Positions 1 to 7,129 of a stretch of 11,711 nucleotides of DNA are shown in pieces. This stretch comes from Nanobdellati archaeon (GTDB lineage: Archaea > Nanobdellota > Nanobdellia > UBA10117), in NCBI GenBank assembly GCA_018304365.1, contig JAGVWH010000006.1, positions 1-11,711 on the forward strand, in the 5' to 3' direction. The translations under genes and the position numbers were made by a program. The notes below the pieces were generated by a model, which did not search any database, had not been told where the DNA came from, and saw nothing but the letters and a program-made list of their open reading frames with translations. Every line of letters starts with the position of its first letter. The stretch's first letter is position 1.

Positions 1-227
1 GTAATTTATAATTTGAAAATTACTTTATATATTATATTTACTATATAGTAATCTATACTACTACTTTTATCTTCCATTATTTATTTCTCCATATGAAATG
101 ATGGGGTGGGAGAGCTCGTAACTAAGAGAATTGAATATAAAATTTATTTTTAAAATATAATTGAGGTTCTAATTTACTCTTTTAATTTAGTAAGTTAAGT
201 TTAAATTAGTATTTTAAGATAAGATTA
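1..227. other. AT-rich non-coding left edge
   Basis: I see no protein-coding frame here: stop codons are dense in all frames on both strands. It contains a perfect 14-bp palindrome TTACTATATAGTAA (38-51) and TATA-like runs (for example 24-33). One G-rich patch at about 101-118 stands out from the AT-rich background. A TATA-like run around 24-33 could serve a gene or RNA off the left edge or a short transcript, but I could not fold a convincing RNA or recognise a tRNA, rRNA or C/D-box RNA. Confidence 0.6.
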
Positions 228-551
228 TTATTTGCCTAATTTGGTTAGAATTTCTTTTAATTTTGGATCAGCTTTAGGCGCAGCGTTATTTGTTAAACCA
301 TAACAAATTCTCTGAGCTGTCGTACCCCAGCTGAAATTTCCCTCTACTTTTTGAATATCTCTAACCTCAAAAACATTAAGTTCTAGGCCCTTCTTTAAAT
401 TATAATATACAGAACGTATTGAAATTGGACCGAATACTTTCTTATATGTTTTAGCAAGTTCGTATGCGTGAGATTTTTCCATAAAGTAAAGAAGCTCAAC
501 AATATTATCACGTATAACTGAGCCAACAATTCTTCCACGTTTATTTGCCAT
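228..551 (-). CDS. Small winged-helix DNA-binding protein, conserved archaeal type, divergent from polC
   Basis: A 107-residue basic protein starting MANKRGRIVG. Predicted helices at about residues 11-24, 28-40 and 44-57 (the last with SIRSVYYNLKKG, resembling a recognition helix) followed by a likely beta-wing at about 60-75 ending in FSWG fit a winged helix-turn-helix of PadR/PhdR-like size. No enzyme motif, signal peptide or membrane segment is visible. I chose the ATG at 551 rather than an in-frame TTG at 563 because a TATA box (571-580) centres 25 bases before the ATG, which puts the expected transcription start at the ATG (leaderless); the TTG would lie upstream of it. I recall very similar short proteins in Woesearchaeota-like genomes, but the function is not known to me. 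It lies 90 bases from the polC start in divergent orientation, so it could be a regulator of its own or the polC promoter; that is inference. Confidence 0.75.
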   Translation of the reverse strand: MANKRGRIVGSVIRDNIVELLYFMEKSHAYELAKTYKKVFGPISIRSVYYNLKKGLELNVFEVRDIQKVEGNFSWGTTAQRICYGLTNNAAPKADPKLKEILTKLGK

Positions 552-570
552 GTAAAAAGTCAATATAGTA

Positions 571-580
571 AATATATAAA
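571..580 (-). promoter_or_regulatory. TATA box of the winged-helix gene
   Basis: On the minus strand this reads TTTATATATT, close to the archaeal TATA consensus. Its centre is about 25 bases upstream of the ATG at 551, the spacing expected between an archaeal TATA box and the transcription start, so the mRNA should be leaderless. This spacing decides the start codon choice. Confidence 0.65.
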
Positions 581-610
581 CCTTATGGTTGCGTTTACTC
601 CGCTAAACAA

Positions 611-619
611 TAATTATTA
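611..619 (+). promoter_or_regulatory. Weak TATA-like element before polC
   Basis: The run TAATTATTA centres about 27 bases before the polC ATG at 642, the same spacing seen at the other starts in this window. The match to the TATA consensus is poor, so this is a candidate only. The polC and winged-helix promoters share the 90-bp gap between the two ATGs. Confidence 0.35.
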
Positions 620-641
620 ATGTTTTGAAATTATATTTCCA

Positions 642-3600
642 ATGGAAACACAGTTAAGTTGTGCAGTGGAAATGATAGTTTGCTCAAATAGAATTCAGGA
701 ATATTTCGATTCTCTAACTACCGAGACAACCAAACTTTACGATGTAGCAAAAATAGCACGCGCTAAAAATCTTGATCCCGAGCCACGAGTAGATATACCT
801 TTAGCATCGACTGTTGCTCAGCGTTCTGAAGCACTCGTTGCAAGTCTTGCGCCGCAATTATTTCAATCCGGTACTGCAGAAAGAATTGTTGAGCTCGAGA
901 AACAATATCAGGCTGGAGACTGGCGCATAGCTCTTACAATATCTTTGGAAGTAGCGCAGCAAAAATTCTGCCAGTTCGCAGATTTAAGGGAAGCAATAGA
1001 GGTCGGCTCGCGAGTTGGATTAGCATATATTACATCTGGAGTTGTAGCAGCACCACTTGAAGGTTTAGTTGAAATTAAATTCAAAAAAAGAAAAGATAAT
1101 AAAGATTATGTGGCGGTGTATTTTTCAGGTCCGATTAGAGCAGCGGGCGGTACTGCTGCAGCGGTTTCAGTTTTGATTGTAGATTACGTACGCAAGCAAA
1201 TGGGCATTGCTGACTATGATATTACGCCAGAGGAAATCAAACGATACCAGGTTGAGATAGACGATTACCTAACTAAAATTGCACATAGACAGTATGCACC
1301 TACCGCGGAAGAGATAGCTCTTGTAGTAAAAAATATTGGAATTGAAATTACAGGAGATCCGACAGAAACATATGAAGTTTCGCAGCAAAAATATTTGCCT
1401 CGAGTCGAAACAAATAATATTCGCGGCGGAATGGCGTTAGTATTGACAGAAGGGCCGACACTCAAAGCGGAAAAGCTTTGGAAAACTTTGCAAAAATGGG
1501 CTAAAGATTTTGACCTCGAAAATTGGAATTGGTTAAAAGATTTCATAGTCTTAAAAAATTCTATACACCAAGGCGCAAAAACAGAAACAGATACAGATTC
1601 AGATTTGACGGTAAAACCAGTAGATAGTTATTTGAAAGATATAGTTGCTGGTAGACCGGTATTCAGTTATCCAATGAGGCGAGGCGGTTTTAGATTAAGA
1701 TACGGACGTTCGCGCTTTACGGGATTTGCAAGCACAGCCATACACCCCGCTACTATGTTAATTTTGAATGATTATGTTGCAACAGGAACGCAAATCAAAA
1801 TGGAGCGGCCAGGAAAAGCGACAGTTTTTTCAGCGTGCGATTCTATTGAAGGACCAATCGTTAAAACAAAAGAAGGCAACGTAGTCAAATTAAATACAGA
1901 AGCCAAAGCAAATGAAGTTAAAAATCAAATACAAGAGATATTATTTCTTGGAGATTTACTTGTTAATTACGGGGACTTTTCGGAAAATGGACAGCGTCTT
2001 GTGCCATGCGGCTATAACGAAGAGTGGTGGCGGTTAGAAGTAGAAAATGCATTAGGAAATTTTTCAGAAGAACAAAATAAAGAATTGCTAATCCGCTTTA
2101 AAAATTTAATTTCGTTGCCAAATATAGAGGCCGCATATAAGTTTGCAGAAGAAACTAATACGCCCTTACATCCGAAATTTACATATCATTGGAAAGATAT
2201 CTCGGGAGTAGAATATCTAGCTCTGCGCGAGTGGTTTTTAAAATTTGAAAATAATTCGCGACCATTGTCAGAAGAAAAAAGAATTCTCGAAATTATTGGT
2301 TGTGAGCACCGCGTTGAAAACAATAATATTACTTTTGATAGCGAGGTAAATTTTATTCTAAACAAAATATTTACACTACAAGAGACTTCTGGCGCAACGG
2401 GCTTAGCACATATTAATTCAAAATCACCCGTCAAACAGCGCGATAAATCAGGTACGTTTATAGGAACAAGAATGGGGCGACCTGAAAAAGCAAAACTAAG
2501 AAAAATGAAAGGAACTCCGGTAGTATTATTTCCTGTTGGAAAAGAAGGAGGACGATTAAGAAGTTTTCAAGATGCAATTAGTAAAAATACAATAACGTCA
2601 GATTTTCCAACATATAACTGTGATGAATGCAACATAAATACTATTTACTCTTCGTGCGAGTTGTGTGGTAAAAAAACAACTTGGAAAAAAGTCTGCGTCA
2701 AATGCAAACGTACGACATTAGAGGATAACTGTTGCGGCGCGTATACAAGAGGTTTTAGAAAACAAAAAATAGATATAAATCATTATTTCGATTCCGCTGT
2801 TAAAGCATTAAATATGCCCGCACCGCAGTTAGTAAAAGGTGTAAGAGGTACGACTAATAAAGATAAAATAGTAGAACATATTTCAAAAGGAATTTTGCGA
2901 GCGACTCATAAATTAGCAGTAAATAAAGACGGAACCATACGCTACGATATGACTGAAATGGGAGTAACTCATTTTAAACCAAAAGAAATAGGAACGCCAA
3001 TTGGCAAATTAAAAGAACTTGGCTACGAAAAAGATATTTTCGGAGAACCTCTTGAAAACGACGAGCAACTACTCGAAATATTACCACAAGATGTTATTTT
3101 GCCGAGCTGTCCGGAGACGCCCGATGAAACTGCCGACGATATTATGATGCGAGCGTGCAATTTTATTGATGATTTATTGGAAAAATATTATCATTTACCT
3201 AAATACTATAATGTTAAAACAAAAGATGATTTAATCGGCCACCTGATTATTGGTTTAGCACCGCACACGTCAGCTGGAATAATTGGTAGAATACTTGGAT
3301 TTTCCAAAACACTTGGATGTTTTGCGCATCCGTATTGGCACGCGGCACAAAGAAGAAATTTCGATGGAGATGAAACCTGCGCTTTACTTGCATTAGATGC
3401 TTTTTTGAATTTTTCCAGAAAATATTTACCAGATAGACGGGGAAGCAGATCTATGGATGCGCCATTAGTACTAACCACTGTTTTAGTTCCTAGCGAAGTT
3501 GATACAGAAGTGCATGGTATGGATATAACAGATAAATATCCGCTTGAATTTTATCGCGCTGCAGAGCAATGTAAATTTCCGTGGGATGTTAAAGTATTAC

Positions 3601-4112
3601 AAGTTAAAGATGTGCTCGGAAAAAAAGAACAGTATGAAGGATTCAAATATACGCACGAAACGAACGATTTGAATGCAGGTGTACGACTTTCAGCGTATAA
3701 ATTTATTCCAACTATGATAGAAAAATTAGACGGACAGCTCGATTTAGCATCTAGAATAAGAGCATCAGATTTAGACGGTGTTGCAGCATTAGTAATTGAC
3801 AAACATTTTATCAGAGATATTAAGGGAAATTTAAGAAAATATACAATGCAGCAAGTTAGATGTGTTAAATGTAATGCGAAATATAGACGTCCACCTCTCT
3901 CGGGAGTATGCACTATTTGTAAAGGAAAATTATTATTTACAATTGCAGAAGGATCTGTTAAAAAATATCTTGAAGCAACAATGAAGCTCACAAGAATAAA
4001 TGGCATTTCTCCATATATGCAACAGTCTATGAAATTACTTAAAGAGGGAATAGAGTCAGTTTTCGGAAAAGATACAACGAAGCAAATCGCGCTTAATGAT
4101 TGGCTGAAATAA
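642..4112 (+). CDS. polC: DNA polymerase D (PolII) large catalytic subunit DP2
   Basis: A 1156-residue protein of the archaeal D-family replicative polymerase large subunit, the 5'-3' polymerising partner of the exonuclease subunit DP1 (DP1 is not in this window). Family hallmarks are GPIRAAGGT (about residue 164), GRPVFSYPMRRGGFRLRYG (about 337), GTRMGRPEKAKLRKMKG (about 615) and the active-site block RRNFDGDE, in which D908 and D910 correspond to the catalytic Asp pair of the DGD motif. Two cysteine-rich zinc modules are visible: C660/C663/C672/C675 plus C685/C688/C697/C698, and C1074/C1077/C1090/C1093. The C-terminal QIALNDWL (1148-1155) is a PCNA-binding PIP box. The length is normal and no intein is present. 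The usual DGDED reads DGDET here. The start is uncertain: Met11 (base 672, MIVCSNRIQEYF) would also match the typical N-terminal length of the family. It is followed after one base by a nuclease gene, probably one operon. Confidence 0.97.
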   Translation: METQLSCAVEMIVCSNRIQEYFDSLTTETTKLYDVAKIARAKNLDPEPRVDIPLASTVAQRSEALVASLAPQLFQSGTAERIVELEKQYQAGDWRIALTISLEVAQQKFCQFADLREAIEVGSRVGLAYITSGVVAAPLEGLVEIKFKKRKDNKDYVAVYFSGPIRAAGGTAAAVSVLIVDYVRKQMGIADYDITPEEIKRYQVEIDDYLTKIAHRQYAPTAEEIALVVKNIGIEITGDPTETYEVSQQKYLPRVETNNIRGGMALVLTEGPTLKAEKLWKTLQKWAKDFDLENWNWLKDFIVLKNSIHQGAKTETDTDSDLTVKPVDSYLKDIVAGRPVFSYPMRRGGFRLRYGRSRFTGFASTAIHPATMLILNDYVATGTQIKMERPGKATVFSACDSIEGPIVKTKEGNVVKLNTEAKANEVKNQIQEILFLGDLLVNYGDFSENGQRLVPCGYNEEWWRLEVENALGNFSEEQNKELLIRFKNLISLPNIEAAYKFAEETNTPLHPKFTYHWKDISGVEYLALREWFLKFENNSRPLSEEKRILEIIGCEHRVENNNITFDSEVNFILNKIFTLQETSGATGLAHINSKSPVKQRDKSGTFIGTRMGRPEKAKLRKMKGTPVVLFPVGKEGGRLRSFQDAISKNTITSDFPTYNCDECNINTIYSSCELCGKKTTWKKVCVKCKRTTLEDNCCGAYTRGFRKQKIDINHYFDSAVKALNMPAPQLVKGVRGTTNKDKIVEHISKGILRATHKLAVNKDGTIRYDMTEMGVTHFKPKEIGTPIGKLKELGYEKDIFGEPLENDEQLLEILPQDVILPSCPETPDETADDIMMRACNFIDDLLEKYYHLPKYYNVKTKDDLIGHLIIGLAPHTSAGIIGRILGFSKTLGCFAHPYWHAAQRRNFDGDETCALLALDAFLNFSRKYLPDRRGSRSMDAPLVLTTVLVPSEVDTEVHGMDITDKYPLEFYRAAEQCKFPWDVKVLQVKDVLGKKEQYEGFKYTHETNDLNAGVRLSAYKFIPTMIEKLDGQLDLASRIRASDLDGVAALVIDKHFIRDIKGNLRKYTMQQVRCVKCNAKYRRPPLSGVCTICKGKLLFTIAEGSVKKYLEATMKLTRINGISPYMQQSMKLLKEGIESVFGKDTTKQIALNDWLK
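4083..4106 (+). other. PIP box (PCNA-interacting peptide) of DP2
   Basis: These bases encode Q-I-A-L-N-D-W-L near the very end of DP2, matching the pattern Q-x-x-hydrophobic-x-x-aromatic-hydrophobic. It is the expected tether of the polymerase to the sliding clamp and indicates an intact C-terminus. Confidence 0.7.
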
Positions 4113-4113
4113 T

Positions 4114-4806
4114 ATGAAAATACAATGTCCCACGGGAGTTCATCATTCGATAGAAGAAGCTAAAGCGTGTCAGCACTGTATTGAATTTCTGACTCGCCCT
4201 ATTTTGCACTCTCTTTTGGAAAAAACACCAAGAACTAAAACAGAACACGAGCGGCCGCGTTACGGTGTAGGCACAGTAACTGGTCTTTGTTTAAGACAAG
4301 CATACTACAAAATGACAGAAGAGGAAATTTTAGATTTAGAAAAATTATGGGTGTTTTCTCGCGGTCATGCTCTGCACGAATTTGTTTCAAAATCTTTGCC
4401 AAAGCACGAAAAAGAAGTATTTGTCCAAAAAGAATTTAGCCACTTTGATATTATAGGTTTTATCGACGCATTACATAATAATGTTATTTACGAATTTAAA
4501 ACAACAGCAAATATTCCAGCTACACCGCAGTCACATCATATGCTTCAAGCACAAGGTTATTTTTCTCTCTTAGATGAGAAGATACAAAAAGAAATAGAAA
4601 AAATAAAAATTGTTTATCTAAGCTTAAGTAAAATCAAAGCCTATGAAGTGCAGCAAAGAGATATTACACATTTTATGGAAGGCAGAGCAGCGATTTTGAC
4701 ACAATCGCTAAAAGTTAAGACGCCACCTAAGAGAGAAGTAAGTTGGCTGTGTAAGTATTGCGAGTTTAATGATATGTGTTTTAATCGCGATAAAACTCTC
4801 GATTAG
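4114..4806 (+). CDS. Cas4/RecB-like PD-(D/E)XK nuclease with Fe-S cluster signature
   Basis: A 230-residue protein with the core of the Cas4/RecB-AddB nuclease family. The candidate catalytic residues are H88 (RGHALHEF), D118 (GFIDAL), E127 and K129 (IYEFKTT), followed by Q145 and Y149 (QAQGY). C59 (CLRQAYY) with C213, C216 and C222 (CKYCEFNDMC) gives the one-plus-three cysteine arrangement that binds a 4Fe-4S cluster in Cas4 and AddB. An extra N-terminal group C5, H10/H11, C19, C22 resembles a small metal-binding knuckle and is not a standard Cas4 element as far as I know. By family it should be a DNA exonuclease or endonuclease. There is no cas1, cas2 or CRISPR array in the window. The ATG lies one base after the polC stop codon, so it is probably co-transcribed and translationally coupled with the polymerase, which suggests a replication or repair role (inference). 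Confidence 0.85.
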   Translation: MKIQCPTGVHHSIEEAKACQHCIEFLTRPILHSLLEKTPRTKTEHERPRYGVGTVTGLCLRQAYYKMTEEEILDLEKLWVFSRGHALHEFVSKSLPKHEKEVFVQKEFSHFDIIGFIDALHNNVIYEFKTTANIPATPQSHHMLQAQGYFSLLDEKIQKEIEKIKIVYLSLSKIKAYEVQQRDITHFMEGRAAILTQSLKVKTPPKREVSWLCKYCEFNDMCFNRDKTLD

Positions 4807-4814
4807 TTTTTAAA
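4807..4814 (+). promoter_or_regulatory. TATA box of the glycosyltransferase gene
   Basis: TTTTTAAA immediately follows the nuclease stop codon and centres about 25.5 bases before the ATG at 4836. This spacing implies a separate leaderless transcript for the glycosyltransferase rather than dependence on the polC operon. Confidence 0.5.
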
Positions 4815-4835
4815 GTTACTTTATCCAGCCGAAAT

Positions 4836-5996
4836 ATGAATATAGGTTTTTTTACTCCAGTTTATTCGCCTGAAAAAAATGGCGCTGTGGCTCGAATAAA
4901 AGGGCTATGTAAAGGTCTGACGGAGTGCAAAAATAACGTTTTTTTATTTGTGCCAACTCGCGGGAAATTCGCAGAAGAAGAAGACAAATACTGTACTGTT
5001 TATAGAATACCGTATTATAAATTTATAATCGGAAATGTTTTGGAAGATAAATACAAATTTAATTTTGGCAGATATTACGCATTTTTAAAGTTCTGCGCAA
5101 AAATAATAAACATCAAAAATATAGAAGTGCTTCACGCTAGACAACCGTTTGATTTACATTTAGCAGCATTAAACCTTGGAAAGAAATTTAATATTCCAGT
5201 TTTTTTAGAAAGCCACAGACTTCTAAGCGCGACAGAATATAATCTCGGCAACTGGTCAAAAGCAAAATACAGTTTTATTAAAAATTATGAGATAAGTTTA
5301 TTGAATAAAGCAGATGCAGTAATAACTTTGTCAAGTGTGGGGTCTGAAGAAATAGCAAATTATGGAGTGAAGTCAAAGTTAGTTCCAATAGCTAATTCTT
5401 ACAATGTCGAAATGGCGGAATCCAATGCAGAAATGCTAAAACTTAATCATACGCACGTTTTATTTTACAATGGAACTTTGCGAAAGACGGAAGGCTTAGT
5501 AAATTTAATACGAGCAATACCTTATTTGAAATCACTTAAATCTTTTGTTGTAGTTATTGCAGGTGATGGTGAAGAACGACGAAACTTAGAAAATTTAGCA
5601 AAAAAACTCAATGTAAGCGATAAACTAATTTTTACCGGTAAAATTTCAGACGAATTAATGAAGTCATACTATAAAAATGCAACTTTGCTATTACATCCGC
5701 GTATAAATATAGATTATCAAGCAAACTTTGTTGGAATTAAGGTTTATGATTCGTTACACTTCGGTCTACCTGTATTGACAAGTGATTTTGGAGTATTAGC
5801 AGATTTGATACGCGAGCACAAATGTGGTTTATTATCAAAGCCAGATAATTCAGAATCTTTTGCACAAAGTATTTTGAAAGCATTGGAACCAAAGGAATTG
5901 AAGCTTCTTAAGATCAATTCCAGGAAAGCAGCTAAATTATTTAAATGGAAAACTTCCGGACAGAAACTTACTGCTATTTATTCAAAACATAGTTAA
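4836..5996 (+). CDS. GT4-family (GT-B fold) glycosyltransferase
   Basis: A 386-residue cytosolic or membrane-associated sugar transferase. The N-terminal half begins MNIGFFTPVYSPEKNGAVARI, the acceptor-side Rossmann start of GT4 enzymes, and includes ADAVITLSS (about 163-171). The C-terminal donor-side half has FYNGTLRKTEGL (about residue 210), VIAGDGEERR (about 240), KLIFTGKIS (about 263) and KVYDSLHFGLPVLTSDFGVLADLI (302-325). In the EX7E motif of GT4 enzymes the two acidic positions read N297 and D305 here, so the first Glu is lost and the second is Asp; the activity may still be present, as variants occur in the family. There is no signal peptide. The start is supported by a TATA box about 25 bases upstream. 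Its 3' end overlaps the convergent toroid gene by 23 bases. With the neighbouring GDP-sugar dehydrogenase and flippase it probably assembles a surface glycan; donor and acceptor cannot be read from the sequence. Confidence 0.88.
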   Translation: MNIGFFTPVYSPEKNGAVARIKGLCKGLTECKNNVFLFVPTRGKFAEEEDKYCTVYRIPYYKFIIGNVLEDKYKFNFGRYYAFLKFCAKIINIKNIEVLHARQPFDLHLAALNLGKKFNIPVFLESHRLLSATEYNLGNWSKAKYSFIKNYEISLLNKADAVITLSSVGSEEIANYGVKSKLVPIANSYNVEMAESNAEMLKLNHTHVLFYNGTLRKTEGLVNLIRAIPYLKSLKSFVVVIAGDGEERRNLENLAKKLNVSDKLIFTGKISDELMKSYYKNATLLLHPRINIDYQANFVGIKVYDSLHFGLPVLTSDFGVLADLIREHKCGLLSKPDNSESFAQSILKALEPKELKLLKINSRKAAKLFKWKTSGQKLTAIYSKHS

Positions 5997-7077
5997 TCTC
6001 TGTTAAACAATCTAGAATTTGGGCAGAATAATACACTGATATTTGTGGTTTTTTCCTTACTTTTAGATTGCGGCTAAGTTTCTGCCGAATGCGTAAAAGT
6101 TTTGTAGCAAAACCAAAATTTTTAGGAGCTATGCTGTCAAAATCTATAACTTCGCGCATTACAGATTTTACAGTCTCTATTATAGTTGGTTTTTCATATC
6201 TATTATAAAGACCATCGCGTCGCTGTATTTTTGATATGTGCCGCTCTATTTTTTCTGAAAGAATACTATCTTTCGCAAATTCAGCACAAAATAAAGCATA
6301 ACCATATGCGCCTGTCACTCCTATGGAAAAAATATGCTCGTCTTTCGACCAATCTAATTTGCCAAAACGATAACTATCTTTTAGCCAGGCAATAGATTTT
6401 TTATACGAAAGCGATAAAAATTTGTTTGATAAATATGGATCGGCAAGCAATAAGAAATATAGCGTAAGTGCGTGGTAATGTGCATCCCGGAAATTTAAAT
6501 GATTCTCGTATGGATATGTGTTTATTCGCGAAGCATAGGGATATGCGCCATCTTTGAATTGATATTTAATAACATTGAATATAGCTCTGTCTCTAGCTTT
6601 AGCAAACTTTTTTTCCCTCGTAATTTCATAAGCTTTTTGCAGAAATGTAGCAACGGTAGCGTTTACGTTTAAAACATCACTATAATGTAGGTATGATTTG
6701 ATATAGTAACCCGGTAAAAACTCTTTTGTATGGATATATTTTGCTGCCTTAAGAGCCGACCGTAAATAACTTTTTTTGTGAAGTAGCTCATAACCTATTA
6801 AAAGCATCCGGCCAATCACTCCTGTAGCCACACAGCTTTCTTGGCTAAATTCTGTGGTTAAAATTTCATTCCAACTACCATCTTTATTCTGTACAGATAT
6901 AATCCAGTCAAAACATTTTTTAGCCACATTTAATTCGCCTAAACGCGCAGCGCTCTTTGCAAATTCCGCAACTGGTCTTGGATCGACTACATTGTAAATA
7001 GGATCTATGAAATAAGATTTGTCATGTAACATACGGTATAGAGAAGAATACAACGTTTTAGTAATAGTATGACGCAT
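5974..7077 (-). CDS. Alpha/alpha-toroid protein with QxxDG(S/A/L)(W/Y) repeats, unknown activity, in glycan locus
   Basis: A 367-residue helical protein. Three spaced repeats, QNKDGSW (63-69), QFKDGAYPY (173-181) and QRRDGLYNRY (285-294), sit at about 110-residue intervals and resemble the QW-type turns of six-hairpin or (alpha/alpha)6 barrels, as in terpenoid cyclases, glycoside hydrolases, polysaccharide lyases and the C-terminal part of glucuronyl C5-epimerases. The stretch 192-202 (NHLNFRDAHYH) is rich in His/Asp and lies where an active site could be. There is no signal peptide, so it is probably cytosolic. A longer frame begins with TTG at 7128, but I chose the ATG at 7077 because the TATA box at 7099-7105 centres 25 bases upstream of it and the TTG would be untranscribed. 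It diverges from the GDP-mannose dehydrogenase, which hints at a uronate-related role, for example epimerase, lyase or hydrolase. That is inference; I do not recognise the exact family. Confidence 0.75.
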   Translation of the reverse strand: MRHTITKTLYSSLYRMLHDKSYFIDPIYNVVDPRPVAEFAKSAARLGELNVAKKCFDWIISVQNKDGSWNEILTTEFSQESCVATGVIGRMLLIGYELLHKKSYLRSALKAAKYIHTKEFLPGYYIKSYLHYSDVLNVNATVATFLQKAYEITREKKFAKARDRAIFNVIKYQFKDGAYPYASRINTYPYENHLNFRDAHYHALTLYFLLLADPYLSNKFLSLSYKKSIAWLKDSYRFGKLDWSKDEHIFSIGVTGAYGYALFCAEFAKDSILSEKIERHISKIQRRDGLYNRYEKPTIIETVKSVMREVIDFDSIAPKNFGFATKLLRIRQKLSRNLKVRKKPQISVYYSAQILDCLTEINYVLNK

Positions 7078-7098
7078 TTTGATATCGATATGAATATC

Positions 7099-7105
7099 TT
7101 TATAA
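7099..7105. promoter_or_regulatory. Single TATA box apparently shared by two divergent genes
   Basis: The plus strand reads TTTATAA and the minus strand TTATAAA, so both orientations are good archaeal TATA elements. The centre at 7102 is 25 bases from the minus-strand ATG at 7077 and 28 bases from the plus-strand ATG at 7130. No other good TATA element lies in the 52 bases between the two start codons. Both transcripts would be leaderless and would compete for the same TBP site. Confidence 0.55.
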
Positions 7106-7129
7106 GAGTAACTGAATTTAGCCAACAAT

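Noticed and set aside
1..227. Possible small RNA around the G-rich patch at 101-118, including a C-box-like ATGATGG
   Set aside because: No matching D box, no stable fold beyond a 5-bp stem that I could find, and no tRNA-like arms.
3551..4006. Open 151-codon frame on the minus strand inside polC
   Set aside because: It lies antisense to the strongly conserved C-terminal part of DP2, lacks a promoter and has no recognisable motif; it is a by-product of the codon use of the real gene.
642..4112. Intein in DP2
   Set aside because: DP2 of some archaea carries inteins, but the length of 1156 residues and uninterrupted motifs around the DGD active site leave no room for one.
4114..4806. CRISPR-Cas adaptation gene cas4
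   Set aside because: The sequence family fits, but there is no cas1, cas2 or repeat array in the window, and the gene is coupled to polC, so I do not call it a CRISPR gene.
5974..7128. Longer toroid protein starting at TTG 7128
   Set aside because: The 17 extra codons would lie across and upstream of the TATA box that fits the ATG at 7077, and would end one base from the divergent gene's start codon.
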